Shown: positions 25,057-34,493 of the stretch, piece after piece
How the letters are laid out: each line of letters starts with the position of its first letter
Position numbering within the stretch: the stretch's first letter is position 1
Origin: JAKSPM01 sp964450645
GTDB taxonomy: Bacteria; Bacillota; Clostridia; Oscillospirales; Oscillospiraceae
Length of the DNA stretch: 64,000 nucleotides
Assembly: GCA_964450645.1 (NCBI GenBank)
Contig: CAYVEB010000003.1
Location: 10,118-74,117 of the forward strand
Reading direction: 5' to 3'
The notes under the pieces: model-generated
Databases searched by the model: none
What the model was told of the DNA's origin: nothing
The model's input: only the letters and a program-made list of their open reading frames with translations
Position numbers and translations under genes: made by a program

Positions 25057-25078
25057 AAATTTAGGAGGAATTCAAACG

Positions 25079-27211
25079 ATGAGCGTATTAACCGATCTCA
25101 TTTACGGCGGTTCCAATGCCGTCGCCGGTTTGACCGAGGGCGCCGTCAAGGACGCCATCGCCAAATACGGTGCTGACCATCCCATCGCCTTCCCCGACAC
25201 CGCGTATTACTTCCCCACCATCTACGCGGCGACCGGCGTAAAAGTGACAAAGCTCGGCGATCTGCCCGCCTGCGTGGATGTGCTTAAATCGCTGATCACC
25301 AACCGGGAGGACCTGAGCCAGGCGCTCAACGCCGGTCTTGCCACCGCCGTTGGCGCGGAAATCATCGAGGGCTTAAAATTCGTCGAGGCACGCGATGTGT
25401 ACGAAGAAGCCCGCGTCCCCGGGATCGGATTCGTACCGGATCCCGTCATCCGTTCGCTGGGTGTGCCGCTGGTCACGGGCGATATCCCCGGTGTGGCCGT
25501 GGTGCTGGGCAAGGCGGGCGACGCGAAAGACGCGGCCAGCGTGGTCAAGGACTACCAGTCCAAGGGCATCATGACCTTCCTGGTGGGCGACGTCATCGAA
25601 CAGTGCGCCGACGAGGGCGTGAAAATGGGCCTGGAGCTGCGCGTCATCCCCCTGGGCCATGACGTGACGGCTGTGATCCACGTGGTCACTGTGGCCGTGC
25701 GCGCGGCGCAGATCTTCGGCAACGTGCAGCCCGGCGATCTGACTGCTCTTTTGGCATACACCAAAGAGCGCGTCCCCGCGTTTGTCAATACCTTCGGTGA
25801 GCTGGACCCCGTCGTCGTTTCCGCCGGCGCCGGCGCGATCGCGCTGGGCTTCCCGGTGATTGCGGACGTCGACTTGGGCGAAAACCAGGTCCCCGGCGCG
25901 CTGGAATCCGTCCTGGATCACGGCGAAACCGTCAGGAAATCTCTGGAGCTGCGCAATATTAAGATTAAATCCAAAGAACTGCCCATCCCCGTGGCCTTTG
26001 CCGCCGCGTTCGAGGGCGAGATCATCCGCAAGGCCGATATGCACAATGAATTCTGGTCCGGCAAGAATCCCACGGCCGAGCTGGTCGTCATGCGGGAACT
26101 GGACCAGGTGGAGGATCACAAGATTACCATCATCGGCGACGATCTGGACGCCGGGAAGGACTTCGCCCTGGGCACCTTTGTGGAAGTCGCCGGCAAAAAA
26201 ATGCAGACCGATTTCGAGTCGGTCATCGAGCGGAAAATTCACGCCTGGTTCAACTACATGGAGGGCGTGATGCACACCGGCCAGCGCAACCAGATCCGTG
26301 TCCGTGTCAGCAATGACGCCTACGAAAAGGGCCTGCGCCTGAAGGACTTTGCAGAGGTGCTCTACCATATGATCATGGACGAGTTCGATGCAGTGGTCGA
26401 CAAGTGCCAGGTCACGCTGATCACCGAGCGCGAGGCCGTCCAGAAGCTTCTGGACGAAGTGGCGCTCCCCCGCTACAACGCGCGTGACGACCGTCTGGCC
26501 TCCATGACCGACGAGGCGGTTGACCGCTTCTACACCTGTATCCTGTGCCAGTCCTGTGCGCCGGCGCACTGTTGCGTGGTCACGCCCGAACGACTGGGCC
26601 TGTGCGGCGCGGTGTCCTGGCTGGACGCCAAGGCCACCAATGAGCTAAACCCCAACGGCCCCTGCCAGCCCATTATGAAGACCAACTGCATTGACGAGCG
26701 CACCGGCCGCTATGAAACCGTCAACGCCGCCGTCGCCGAGGCGACCCACGGCGCGGTGGAAAACGTCACTTTATACTCCATTCTGGAGGATCCGATGACC
26801 TCCTGCGGCTGCTTCGAATGTATCTGCGGCATCGAGCCTATGTCCAACGGCTTCATCGTGGTCAACCGCGAATACAAGGGCATGACGCCCGCCGGAATGA
26901 CCTTTGGCGAGCTGGCCTCCTGCACCGGCGGCGGCGTCCAGACGCCCGGCTATATGGGCCATGGCCGTCACTTCATCTCCTCGAAAAAGTTTATTTACGC
27001 CGAGGGCGGCATTGAGCGCATCGTCTGGATGCCCAAGGAGCTGAAAGACGACGTGGCAGTCCGCCTGAACCGCACCGCGAAGGAGCTCTACGGCATCGAC
27101 AACTTCACCGACATGGTCGCCGACGAGACGATCTGCACCGAGTGCGACGCGCTGATGGACTTCCTGACCGAGAAGAACCACCCGGTTCTCAGCATGGAAC
27201 CCCTCATGTAA
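25079..27211 (+). CDS. acsB: Acetyl-CoA synthase (CODH/ACS alpha/beta subunit)
   Basis: 710 residues. It forms acetyl-CoA from a methyl group, CO and CoA at the A-cluster. The cluster Cys are C487-x2-C490-x8-C499-x9-C509 (CILCQSC, HCCVV, GLCG), and the nickel-binding Cys-Gly-Cys is 576-578 (TSCGCFEC). The spacing of 89 residues between the two sets equals that in the Moorella enzyme. AGGAGG precedes the ATG at 25079. A terminator upstream and its own -10 make it a separate transcription unit. The CO dehydrogenase subunit (acsA) is not in the window. Confidence 0.96.
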   Translation: MSVLTDLIYGGSNAVAGLTEGAVKDAIAKYGADHPIAFPDTAYYFPTIYAATGVKVTKLGDLPACVDVLKSLITNREDLSQALNAGLATAVGAEIIEGLKFVEARDVYEEARVPGIGFVPDPVIRSLGVPLVTGDIPGVAVVLGKAGDAKDAASVVKDYQSKGIMTFLVGDVIEQCADEGVKMGLELRVIPLGHDVTAVIHVVTVAVRAAQIFGNVQPGDLTALLAYTKERVPAFVNTFGELDPVVVSAGAGAIALGFPVIADVDLGENQVPGALESVLDHGETVRKSLELRNIKIKSKELPIPVAFAAAFEGEIIRKADMHNEFWSGKNPTAELVVMRELDQVEDHKITIIGDDLDAGKDFALGTFVEVAGKKMQTDFESVIERKIHAWFNYMEGVMHTGQRNQIRVRVSNDAYEKGLRLKDFAEVLYHMIMDEFDAVVDKCQVTLITEREAVQKLLDEVALPRYNARDDRLASMTDEAVDRFYTCILCQSCAPAHCCVVTPERLGLCGAVSWLDAKATNELNPNGPCQPIMKTNCIDERTGRYETVNAAVAEATHGAVENVTLYSILEDPMTSCGCFECICGIEPMSNGFIVVNREYKGMTPAGMTFGELASCTGGGVQTPGYMGHGRHFISSKKFIYAEGGIERIVWMPKELKDDVAVRLNRTAKELYGIDNFTDMVADETICTECDALMDFLTEKNHPVLSMEPLM

Positions 27212-27241
27212 CAATCTTCGCGCCTGATTTCCATAAGAATT

Positions 27242-27266
27242 GGGCGGTCCCTCTCCGGGACCGCCC
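27242..27266 (+). terminator. Hairpin between acsB and the aldo/keto reductase
   Basis: A perfect stem GGGCGGTCC / GGACCGCCC without a strong T-run. It may cause partial termination or protect the acsB message. Confidence 0.6.
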
Positions 27267-27303
27267 ACGTTTGCCAATGCAATTAAAAAACGGAGGAACC
27301 ACT

Positions 27304-28500
27304 ATGATCTATCGCGAATTCCATGGCATAAACCTATCGCTGCTGGGCTTTGGCACCATGCGTCTGCCCACTTTGCCGGGCGGCGAAGTGGATCAGGAAC
27401 TGGTCAACAAAATGGTGCGCTACGCCGCGGATCACGGCATCAACTACTACGACACCGCCTACATCTACCACAATATGCGGTCGGAGATCGTCATCGGCAA
27501 GGCGCTCAAGCAGCTCCCCCGGGAGAGCTTCTACCTGGCCACCAAGTACCCCGGTCACCAGATCGCAGACAGCTACGATCCGGCCGGTGTCTTTGAAGAC
27601 CAGCTGAGAAAGTGCGGCGTGGACTACTTCGATTTTTACCTGCTCCACAACGTCAACGAGCACTCCATCCATATGTACTGCGACCCCAAGTGGGGCATGG
27701 TGGACTACTTCGTGGAACAAAAGCGCCTGGGCCGCATTAAGTACCTGGGTTTCTCCTGCCATGGGATGCCGGACACCTTGGCCGCGTTCCTGGACAAGTA
27801 CGGCGACGTGATGGACTTCTGCCAGATCCAGCTGAACTATCTGGACTGGACCTTGCAAAGCGCGGACAAAAAATACGAACTGCTGACTGAGCGCGGTATT
27901 CCGGTGTGGGTCATGGAGCCGGTCAGAGGCGGCAAACTGGCCAATCTGGATGAAACCTCCACGGCAAAACTCCGGGCGTTCCGCCCCGAAGCCTCCACCG
28001 CCTCCTGGGCGTTCCGCTTCCTGCAGGGGCTGCCGAATGTGCGGATGATCCTCAGCGGCATGTCCAATCTCGAACAGATGATCGACAACGTCCATACCTT
28101 TGAATCCGATCAGCCGCTGACGCCGGACGAGCGCAAGACCTTGCTGGAGATTGCCGAGGGGCTGAAAAATTCCCTGCCCTGCACCGCATGCCGATACTGC
28201 TGCGCCGGCTGCCCCATGGGGCTGGACATTCCGAAGCTGCTGTCGCTGTACAACAGTATGCGCTACGCCAAGGATCTGACGATCAAGATGATCGTCGGCG
28301 GTCTGGGCGCGGACAAAGGCCCGGACGCCTGCGTCGGCTGCGGCCAGTGCGCGCAGGTATGTCCCCAGAGCATCGACATCCCCGGCGCGCTCAGGAGCTT
28401 TGCCGAGAGTTTGGAGACCCTGCCGGACTGGGCGGAGATCTGCCGCCAGCGCGAAGAGGCGGCGCGGAAGCTGCGCGAGGAAACACTCGAGGCCAATTAA
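27304..28500 (+). CDS. Aldo/keto reductase with C-terminal 4Fe-4S domain
   Basis: 398 residues. The N-terminal aldo/keto reductase barrel (about 1-285) has LGFGTMRLP, the catalytic Asp-Tyr region YYDTAYIYHN and a Lys at ATKYPG. The C-terminal ~110 residues contain CTACRYCCAGCPMGLDIP and CVGCGQCAQVCPQSIDIP, two cluster motifs of the Fer4 type. Such fusions are common in anaerobes and are thought to couple a carbonyl or flavin reaction to ferredoxin-like electron flow. GGAGG precedes the ATG at 27304. It lies directly after acsB. Confidence 0.88.
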   Translation: MIYREFHGINLSLLGFGTMRLPTLPGGEVDQELVNKMVRYAADHGINYYDTAYIYHNMRSEIVIGKALKQLPRESFYLATKYPGHQIADSYDPAGVFEDQLRKCGVDYFDFYLLHNVNEHSIHMYCDPKWGMVDYFVEQKRLGRIKYLGFSCHGMPDTLAAFLDKYGDVMDFCQIQLNYLDWTLQSADKKYELLTERGIPVWVMEPVRGGKLANLDETSTAKLRAFRPEASTASWAFRFLQGLPNVRMILSGMSNLEQMIDNVHTFESDQPLTPDERKTLLEIAEGLKNSLPCTACRYCCAGCPMGLDIPKLLSLYNSMRYAKDLTIKMIVGGLGADKGPDACVGCGQCAQVCPQSIDIPGALRSFAESLETLPDWAEICRQREEAARKLREETLEAN

Positions 28501-28520
28501 AATGACATTTTACAAGCAAA

Positions 28521-28554
28521 GGCCCCCCGGCTTCGCCGGAGGGCCCAATTTTTC
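28521..28554. terminator. Bidirectional terminator
   Basis: An 11-bp stem (GGCCCCCCGGC / GCCGGAGGGCC, one mismatch) is followed by CAATTTTT on the plus strand. It serves the aldo/keto reductase and possibly the convergent TauE gene. Confidence 0.8.
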
Positions 28555-28574
28555 GTTCGGTTCGATCCAAATTT

Positions 28575-29345
28575 CTATCCCAGGTATTTGACGCCCAGGA
28601 TCACCACGCCCAGCACCGTCAGCACAATGCCTGTGGCCCGATTGAGCGTCTTCGCGCTGGCCCGGTTGGCAAACAGCGCGGCGATTCTCGCCCACAGCAG
28701 CGTAAACGCCACGCACAGACCCAGGCACCACAGATCCGGCGCGCCACCGATCACAAAATGGCTCACGGCGCCGGTCAGGGCCGTAAAGGTCATAATAAAG
28801 ACGCTGGTTCCAACGGCGGTTTTCAGCTCATAGCCCAGGACGCTGGTCAGCAGCAAAAGCATCATCATCCCGCCGCCCGCGCCGATAAATCCGCAGATAA
28901 ACCCGACCACCATCCCGCTGACAACCGACTGGACGACGCGCTTCTTCGCGCTGGCGGCGGCCATGGTTTCCTTGGTGGTCATCACGGGCCTGACAATGAA
29001 TTTAATGCCCAGGAGCACCGTCATAAATACGGAAAAGCTTCCCATCGTCGTGTTGGGAACCAGGCTGGCGACCCAACTGCCCACCAGCGTGAACAGCAGT
29101 ACCGCCGCCATCATAATCAGGCCGTTACGAATGTCCAGATTTTTATGTTTCCCGTAAGTATAGGCGCTGACCGCGCTGGCCAGCACGTCGCTCGCCAGGG
29201 CGATCCCGACCGCCTCATAGGCCGGCATCCCCAAAAACGTGATGAGCATCGGGCTGATAATCGCCGCTGCGCTCATCCCGGCAAAGCCGGTTCCGAGTCC
29301 CGCGCCGGCGCCCGCAAAAAAGCAGACAAGCACCTTTACCCACAT
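28575..29345 (-). CDS. TauE/SafE family anion exporter
   Basis: 256 residues with about eight hydrophobic segments in two repeats (GAGAGLGTGFAGMSAAAII near the N-terminus and FICGFIGAGGGMMMLLLL in the middle), the glycine-rich motifs of this family. Members export sulfite, sulfoacetate or other small organic anions across the membrane; the substrate here is unknown. GGAGG precedes the ATG. Confidence 0.88.
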   Translation of the reverse strand: MWVKVLVCFFAGAGAGLGTGFAGMSAAAIISPMLITFLGMPAYEAVGIALASDVLASAVSAYTYGKHKNLDIRNGLIMMAAVLLFTLVGSWVASLVPNTTMGSFSVFMTVLLGIKFIVRPVMTTKETMAAASAKKRVVQSVVSGMVVGFICGFIGAGGGMMMLLLLTSVLGYELKTAVGTSVFIMTFTALTGAVSHFVIGGAPDLWCLGLCVAFTLLWARIAALFANRASAKTLNRATGIVLTVLGVVILGVKYLG

Positions 29346-29394
29346 TGCGTATGTTCCTCCAACTTATTTCCCGATTTGCCGCGCGGGCACGGCT

Positions 29395-29449
29395 CGGCCG
29401 CGATCCGGCCCGCAGCGCCTGGGCAAGGCGCCCGCCGGGATCGCGGCCG
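29395..29449 (-). terminator. Strong hairpin after the zinc-ribbon gene
   Basis: A perfect 12-bp stem (CGGCCGCGATCC / GGATCGCGGCCG) lies between the zinc-ribbon gene and the TauE gene on the minus strand. Confidence 0.55.
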
Positions 29450-29463
29450 GGCCGCAGTTCTAT

Positions 29464-29877
29464 TTAAGATTTCCGGACAAATTTTTCCCCGCATCTCGGG
29501 CACTTGATGCAAATCTTCCCCCGGCCGCGCGGGACGCGCACCGTCTGCCGGCACTGGGGGCAGCGGTAATAACGGTTCTGCCGGTCGGTCAGGCTGCGCC
29601 AGTGCTGCAAAAGCCAGCGGTTTTCCCGCTGCCGGGCCATCAAATTCCGCGAAAGCGCGCGGAACAGGCTCCAAATCAGAAGCCCATCCGCCGCCAGTTG
29701 CAGAAAATAGCCCAACAAAATCAGCACGGAGAAGCCTCTCTCAGGCACGAACCGGTATACAATGCTGGCAATTACGTACAGGCCAATCCCGACGCTGATC
29801 AAAACCAGGTTCAACTGGTCGGTTCCGTTGCGCCCATAAAAAAATCGCCGCAGCGAATTCATCATCCTTTGAAACAT
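29464..29877 (-). CDS. Small membrane protein with C-terminal zinc ribbon
   Basis: 137 residues. Two hydrophobic segments (about 22-45 and 48-72) precede a basic cytoplasmic tail with CPQC and CPRC knuckles forming one zinc ribbon. It matches an uncharacterised family widespread in Clostridia. An AAGGTG site precedes the ATG. Function unknown. Confidence 0.7.
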   Translation of the reverse strand: MFQRMMNSLRRFFYGRNGTDQLNLVLISVGIGLYVIASIVYRFVPERGFSVLILLGYFLQLAADGLLIWSLFRALSRNLMARQRENRWLLQHWRSLTDRQNRYYRCPQCRQTVRVPRGRGKICIKCPRCGEKFVRKS

Positions 29878-30063
29878 ATGATCACCTTCTTTTTATTATA
29901 GTTCCAATTCGCGGTTTTACAAGCGATTTGCCCCAATGTTAACGGAAAATTCATGTTTTGCCCGCGGGCCGCGGAAAAACTTTTTTCGGCGGTGCGATTT
30001 AAGGTTGTACATCGGGAGAATATTTGCTATAATGATAAAAATAAAAATTTGGATGTGTAGCAT

Positions 30064-32157
30064 ATGAAATTCAGGGTTTGGGACATCGGCGTGTGTGACC
30101 CGGAAGCCCTGGAGCGTCTGCGCCAGGCGGGCTATTCCCCGCTGACGGCGCGGGTGCTCAGCAGCCGTGGGTACCGCACGCCGGAAGAAGCAAGGGCATA
30201 TCTTTCCGGCGCGGAGGTGCTGCCGGATCCTTTTTTGATGAAGCAAATGGACGTAGCCGCCGCGCGGGTGCGGCGGGCCATCGAGGAAAAAGAGCATGTG
30301 GCCGTCTATGGCGATTACGACGTCGACGGCATCACCTCCACATGCCTGCTGACAGATTTTCTGCGCAGCATGGGCGTGCACTGCACACCGTACATCCCCG
30401 GCCGGGTGGGCGAGGGCTACGGGCTCAACGAGACGGCCATCCGGGGCCTGGCGAAACTGGGCGTGCGGCTGATCATCAGCGTTGACTGCGGAATCACCGC
30501 CATCGCCGAAGCGCGGCTGTGTAGGGAACTGGGAATCGACCTGATTATCACCGACCACCACGAGTGCAAATCGGAGCTGCCGCAGGCGCTGGCGGTGGTG
30601 GATCCCTGCCGCCGCGACCGGACGTATCCCCACGCGGACCTGTGCGGCGTGGGCGTGGCGTTCAAGCTGGTCAGCGCCGTCTGGGGCAGCCAAGAGCAGA
30701 TGCTCCGCCGCTACGCGGATCTGCTGTGCCTGGGCACGGTGGCCGACGTGATGCCCTTGCGGGGCGAAAACCGGACGTTCGTGATCCGCGGCCTGCAGGC
30801 GATGCAGCACCCGGCCCGTCTGGGCCTGGCGGCGCTCATCCGCGAGTGCTGTGACCGCCAGCCGGTCACGGCCAACACGGTGGGCTACGTACTCGCGCCG
30901 CGCATCAACGCGGCTGGCCGCATGGGCCGGGTGGAGCTGGCGCTGGAGCTGCTGCTGACGGACGATCCCCAGGCGGCCGCCCGCGCGGCGAGCGCGCTGT
31001 GCGAGCTGAACCGGGAGCGGCAGCGGGTGGAGCTGGAAATTTACCGCCAGGCGCTGGGGCAAATTCCGAAAAACGCCGCTCCCAAGGCGCTGGTGCTGGC
31101 CAACGAACACTGGCACCAGGGCGTGGTTGGGATCGTGGCCTCCCGGCTCGCCGAGGAGTGCGGCTGCCCAACCTTTTTAATTTGCCTGGACGGCGACCAC
31201 GGCAAGGCTTCCAGCCGCAGCTACGGCGGATTTAACCTGTTCGCGGCCCTGTCCGAGCTGTCGGATCTGCTGGAGAATTATGGAGGCCACGAGCTGGCGG
31301 CCGGCTTTACCATCCCGCGCGGCAATATCGATGCGTTCCGCCGCGAGATCACCGCGCGCGCGGCCGACTTTACCGCCTCGAGCCAGTGCACGAGCGCGCT
31401 GCGGTGCGACTGCGCGGTGACGCTGGATCTGCTGACCCTGGAAAACGTGATGGGTCTGGAGCAACTGGAGCCGTGCGGCAACGGCTGCCCAAAACCGGTG
31501 CTGTGCGCGGAAAATTTGCTGGTGGAACAGCTGAGCACGGTCGGCAGCGGCGGCAAGCATGTGCGGATGCGCCTGCGCGCGCCCAACGGAATTGCGATTG
31601 CGGGCATCTTTTTTTCCGTCAAGCTGGCAAACCTAGGCGTGAGCGTGGGTGACCGGGTGGACGTGGCCTTTACGCCACAGGTCAACGAATATCGCGGTTT
31701 CCACTCCGTACAACTGAATCTGACCGATATCCGCCTGGCCGCTCAGGCGCGGCGAGAGGCCGCCGACGCCGAGCGGATCTATCAAAAGCTCCGCCGGATG
31801 GACGCGCTGTCCCAGGAGGAGGCGGAGATGCTCTTGCCTGTGCGGCAGGAATTTGCCGCGGTGTGGCGCTATCTGGTCGCCCAGAGCGAGCAGGGGCGTC
31901 TGGCGGACGATCCGGAGCGCCTGGGCCGAAAACTGACCCGCTGCGGCAGCCGGCCGATGAGCCTGCTGCGGGTTCGCATTTGTCTGGATGTGTTCGCCGA
32001 GCAGGGGCTGATCGCCCTGGAGGAACAGCCGGCGCGCGTTTTGATCACCATCCGGAATCCGCGGGAGAAGGTGGATCTGACGCAGAGCGCCATCCTCCGC
32101 AACCTAGTCGAGCAAAAGGCAGGGAATTATCATGGAAACCTTTCAGGAGCGCTATGA
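30064..32157 (+). CDS. recJ: Single-stranded-DNA-specific exonuclease RecJ
   Basis: 697 residues. RecJ degrades single-stranded DNA 5' to 3' in recombination and mismatch repair. The DHH catalytic motifs are YGDYDVDGITS, ISVDCGIT and ITDHHECK, with DHHA1 motifs GNIDAFRRE and YGGHELAAGF. The C-terminal ~130 residues are the Firmicute-type extension. A weak GGATG site precedes the ATG. The 3' end overlaps the relA start by 26 nt. Confidence 0.94.
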   Translation: MKFRVWDIGVCDPEALERLRQAGYSPLTARVLSSRGYRTPEEARAYLSGAEVLPDPFLMKQMDVAAARVRRAIEEKEHVAVYGDYDVDGITSTCLLTDFLRSMGVHCTPYIPGRVGEGYGLNETAIRGLAKLGVRLIISVDCGITAIAEARLCRELGIDLIITDHHECKSELPQALAVVDPCRRDRTYPHADLCGVGVAFKLVSAVWGSQEQMLRRYADLLCLGTVADVMPLRGENRTFVIRGLQAMQHPARLGLAALIRECCDRQPVTANTVGYVLAPRINAAGRMGRVELALELLLTDDPQAAARAASALCELNRERQRVELEIYRQALGQIPKNAAPKALVLANEHWHQGVVGIVASRLAEECGCPTFLICLDGDHGKASSRSYGGFNLFAALSELSDLLENYGGHELAAGFTIPRGNIDAFRREITARAADFTASSQCTSALRCDCAVTLDLLTLENVMGLEQLEPCGNGCPKPVLCAENLLVEQLSTVGSGGKHVRMRLRAPNGIAIAGIFFSVKLANLGVSVGDRVDVAFTPQVNEYRGFHSVQLNLTDIRLAAQARREAADAERIYQKLRRMDALSQEEAEMLLPVRQEFAAVWRYLVAQSEQGRLADDPERLGRKLTRCGSRPMSLLRVRICLDVFAEQGLIALEEQPARVLITIRNPREKVDLTQSAILRNLVEQKAGNYHGNLSGAL

Positions 32158-34309
32158 CGCAATGGCCAAGGCGATTGCCAAGTATGCGCCTTATGTAGAT
32201 ATGTCTGTCATCGACCGCGGTGTGGCCTACGCGGCCGAAAAACACAAAAATCAAAAACGCAGAGACGGTTCGCCGTATATCATCCATCCGCTGGCCGTGG
32301 CGGAGATCGTGGCGGAGATTGGCCTGGACACCGACGCGATTCTCGGCGCGCTGCTCCACGATTGCTTGGAGGACACCGATACCACCTTTGACGACATCTC
32401 CCGCCAGTTCGGCCAGACGGTGGCGGAGCTGGTCGAGGGCGTTACAAAGCTGACGCGGGTGGAATACTCCACGCTTGAGGAGCAGCAGATGGAGAATCTG
32501 CGCAAGATGTTCATGGCCATGTCCAAGGATATCCGCGTGGTGCTCATTAAAATCGCCGACCGGCTGCACAACACGCGCACCCTACAGTACCAGACGCCGG
32601 AAAAGCAGATCTCCAAGTCCATGGAAACGATGGACATCTACGCGCCCCTGGCGCACCGGCTCGGAATGCAGAAGATCAAGTGGGAGCTGGAAGACACCTC
32701 TTTAAAATACCTCGACCCCAAGGGCTACCAGGAGCTGACCGCGTATCTCGACAAGCACCGCAAGGAGTCCGACGAGTTCATGCGCTCCATCCAGAGCAAG
32801 ATCACAACCCGCCTGTCTTCAGTGGGCATCCACTGCACGATCTACGGCCGGATCAAGCACATCTACTCCATCTACCGCAAGATGAAGGCCCAGAACAAGA
32901 CCCTGGACGAATTGTACGACCTGTACGCCTTTCGCGTGATCGTCGACAGCATCCCGGACTGCTACAACGTCCTGGGGCATATCCATGACCTGTTCAACAT
33001 TGTTCCGGGCCGGTTTAAGGATTACATCTCCACCCCCAAGCCCAATATGTATCAATCCCTGCACACTACGGTCATCGGCCGGCAGGGGATTCCCTTCGAA
33101 GTGCAGATACGCACGTGGGATATGCACGAGACGGCGGAATACGGCATTGCCGCCCACTGGAAATACAAGCAGGGCGTCTCCACCGGGGAAAAGGAGTTTG
33201 ACTGGGTGCGGCGGCTGCTGGAAAGCCAGCAGGAGACCGACGCGGAGGACTACATCCACTCGCTGAAGGTGGATATGTTCAACGACGAGGTGTTCGTCTT
33301 TACCCCCAGGGGAAAGGTGATCTCCCTGCCCTCCGGCTCCACGCCCATCGATTTCGCCTACGCCATCCACTCCGGCGTGGGCAACGCCATGGTGGGCGCC
33401 AAGGTCAACGGCCGCATCGCCAACATCGACGTCACCCTCCACAACGGCGACATCTGCGAGATCATCACGTCCAAAACGGCCAAGGGCCCGTCCCGCGACT
33501 GGCTGCAAATCTGCAAATCCAACCAAGCGCGCTCAAAGATCAAACAGTGGTTCAAAAAAGAGCGCCGGGAGGAGAACGTCCTGCACGGCAGGGCGTCGTT
33601 TGAAAGCGAGCTGCGCCACAATATGGTACCGCTGTCGGTTTTGCAGGATCCCGACGTTGTGGCGACGATTCTGCGCAAGAACAGCTTCGACCAGCTTGAC
33701 GATATGTACGCCGCCATCGGCTACGGCGGCCTGACCGCGGTCAAGGCCTTCAGCCGCGTAAGGGACGATCTGCTCAAGCAACTGCGCCAGCCGGCCAAGG
33801 ACCCCGCGCAGGCGGCCAACGCCTCAACGCCCGCGGTGCGGCAGAGCCGTCATAAGGATTCGGGCGTGATCGTGGAGGGTATCGACTCGTGCATGATCAA
33901 ATTTTCCCGCTGCTGCACGCCGGTGCCCGGGGACAAGATCATCGGCTTCGTCACCCGTGGCTACGGCGTATCCATCCACCGTACCGACTGCCCCAATGCG
34001 TCGCCGGAGCGGATCCGGCAGCAAATGGGCCGCTGGGTACGGGTGGAGTGGTTCGTGGACGAGGGGAAACCCTTTGCCACCACCCTGGAGATCGACGCAA
34101 CCGACCGCGATTCGATCCTGCTCGACCTGGCCACCGCGTTCTCCGCCGCCAGAGTGCGCCTCAAGGAGATCAGCGGGCGCGATATGCCAGACGGCAAGTG
34201 CCTGTTTACGGCAACCTTTGAAGTCAAGGATGTGACGGAGCTGGAGGCCATACGGCAAAAGATCCGCAACGTCCCCGGCGTGATCAGTGTGCGCCGGGGA
34301 CAGAACTGA
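32132..34309 (+). CDS. relA: Bifunctional (p)ppGpp synthetase/hydrolase
   Basis: 725 residues. It makes and degrades the stringent-response alarmone. The hydrolase HD domain is intact (HDCLEDT, RLHNTRTL). The synthetase has RFKDYISTPKPNMYQSLHTT and EVQIRTWDMHETAEYG. A TGS domain (about 395-455, FVFTPRGKVISLPSGSTPID) and a C-terminal ACT domain follow. The arrangement is that of the single Rel enzyme of Firmicutes. Translation is probably coupled to recJ through the overlap. Confidence 0.96.
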   Translation: METFQERYDAMAKAIAKYAPYVDMSVIDRGVAYAAEKHKNQKRRDGSPYIIHPLAVAEIVAEIGLDTDAILGALLHDCLEDTDTTFDDISRQFGQTVAELVEGVTKLTRVEYSTLEEQQMENLRKMFMAMSKDIRVVLIKIADRLHNTRTLQYQTPEKQISKSMETMDIYAPLAHRLGMQKIKWELEDTSLKYLDPKGYQELTAYLDKHRKESDEFMRSIQSKITTRLSSVGIHCTIYGRIKHIYSIYRKMKAQNKTLDELYDLYAFRVIVDSIPDCYNVLGHIHDLFNIVPGRFKDYISTPKPNMYQSLHTTVIGRQGIPFEVQIRTWDMHETAEYGIAAHWKYKQGVSTGEKEFDWVRRLLESQQETDAEDYIHSLKVDMFNDEVFVFTPRGKVISLPSGSTPIDFAYAIHSGVGNAMVGAKVNGRIANIDVTLHNGDICEIITSKTAKGPSRDWLQICKSNQARSKIKQWFKKERREENVLHGRASFESELRHNMVPLSVLQDPDVVATILRKNSFDQLDDMYAAIGYGGLTAVKAFSRVRDDLLKQLRQPAKDPAQAANASTPAVRQSRHKDSGVIVEGIDSCMIKFSRCCTPVPGDKIIGFVTRGYGVSIHRTDCPNASPERIRQQMGRWVRVEWFVDEGKPFATTLEIDATDRDSILLDLATAFSAARVRLKEISGRDMPDGKCLFTATFEVKDVTELEAIRQKIRNVPGVISVRRGQN

Positions 34310-34314
34310 TTTTG

Positions 34315-34348
34315 TTTTCCCATAAAAGGTTTACTTTTTATGGGAAAA
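34315..34348. terminator. AT-rich palindrome after relA
   Basis: A 13-bp perfect stem (TTTTCCCATAAAA / TTTTATGGGAAAA) has T and A runs at its ends, so it could terminate in both directions. It is related in form to the palindromes at 4485 and 16339. Confidence 0.65.
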
Positions 34349-34493
34349 TCCGGGCATCCGCGCTGAACTTTTCAAGTGAAAAACACAAAAAAGACGTCTC
34401 ATGCGAAAATTTAACGGAACTGTTGGCGCGATCAAAAACATTTTTTGTCCGCTTTTACATGAATTTTCGTATGACTTTCAGGAGGTAGAAGCC

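Noticed and set aside
25373..26569. 398-codon open frame on the minus strand
   Set aside because: Antisense shadow inside acsB; the plus-strand product has all A-cluster residues.
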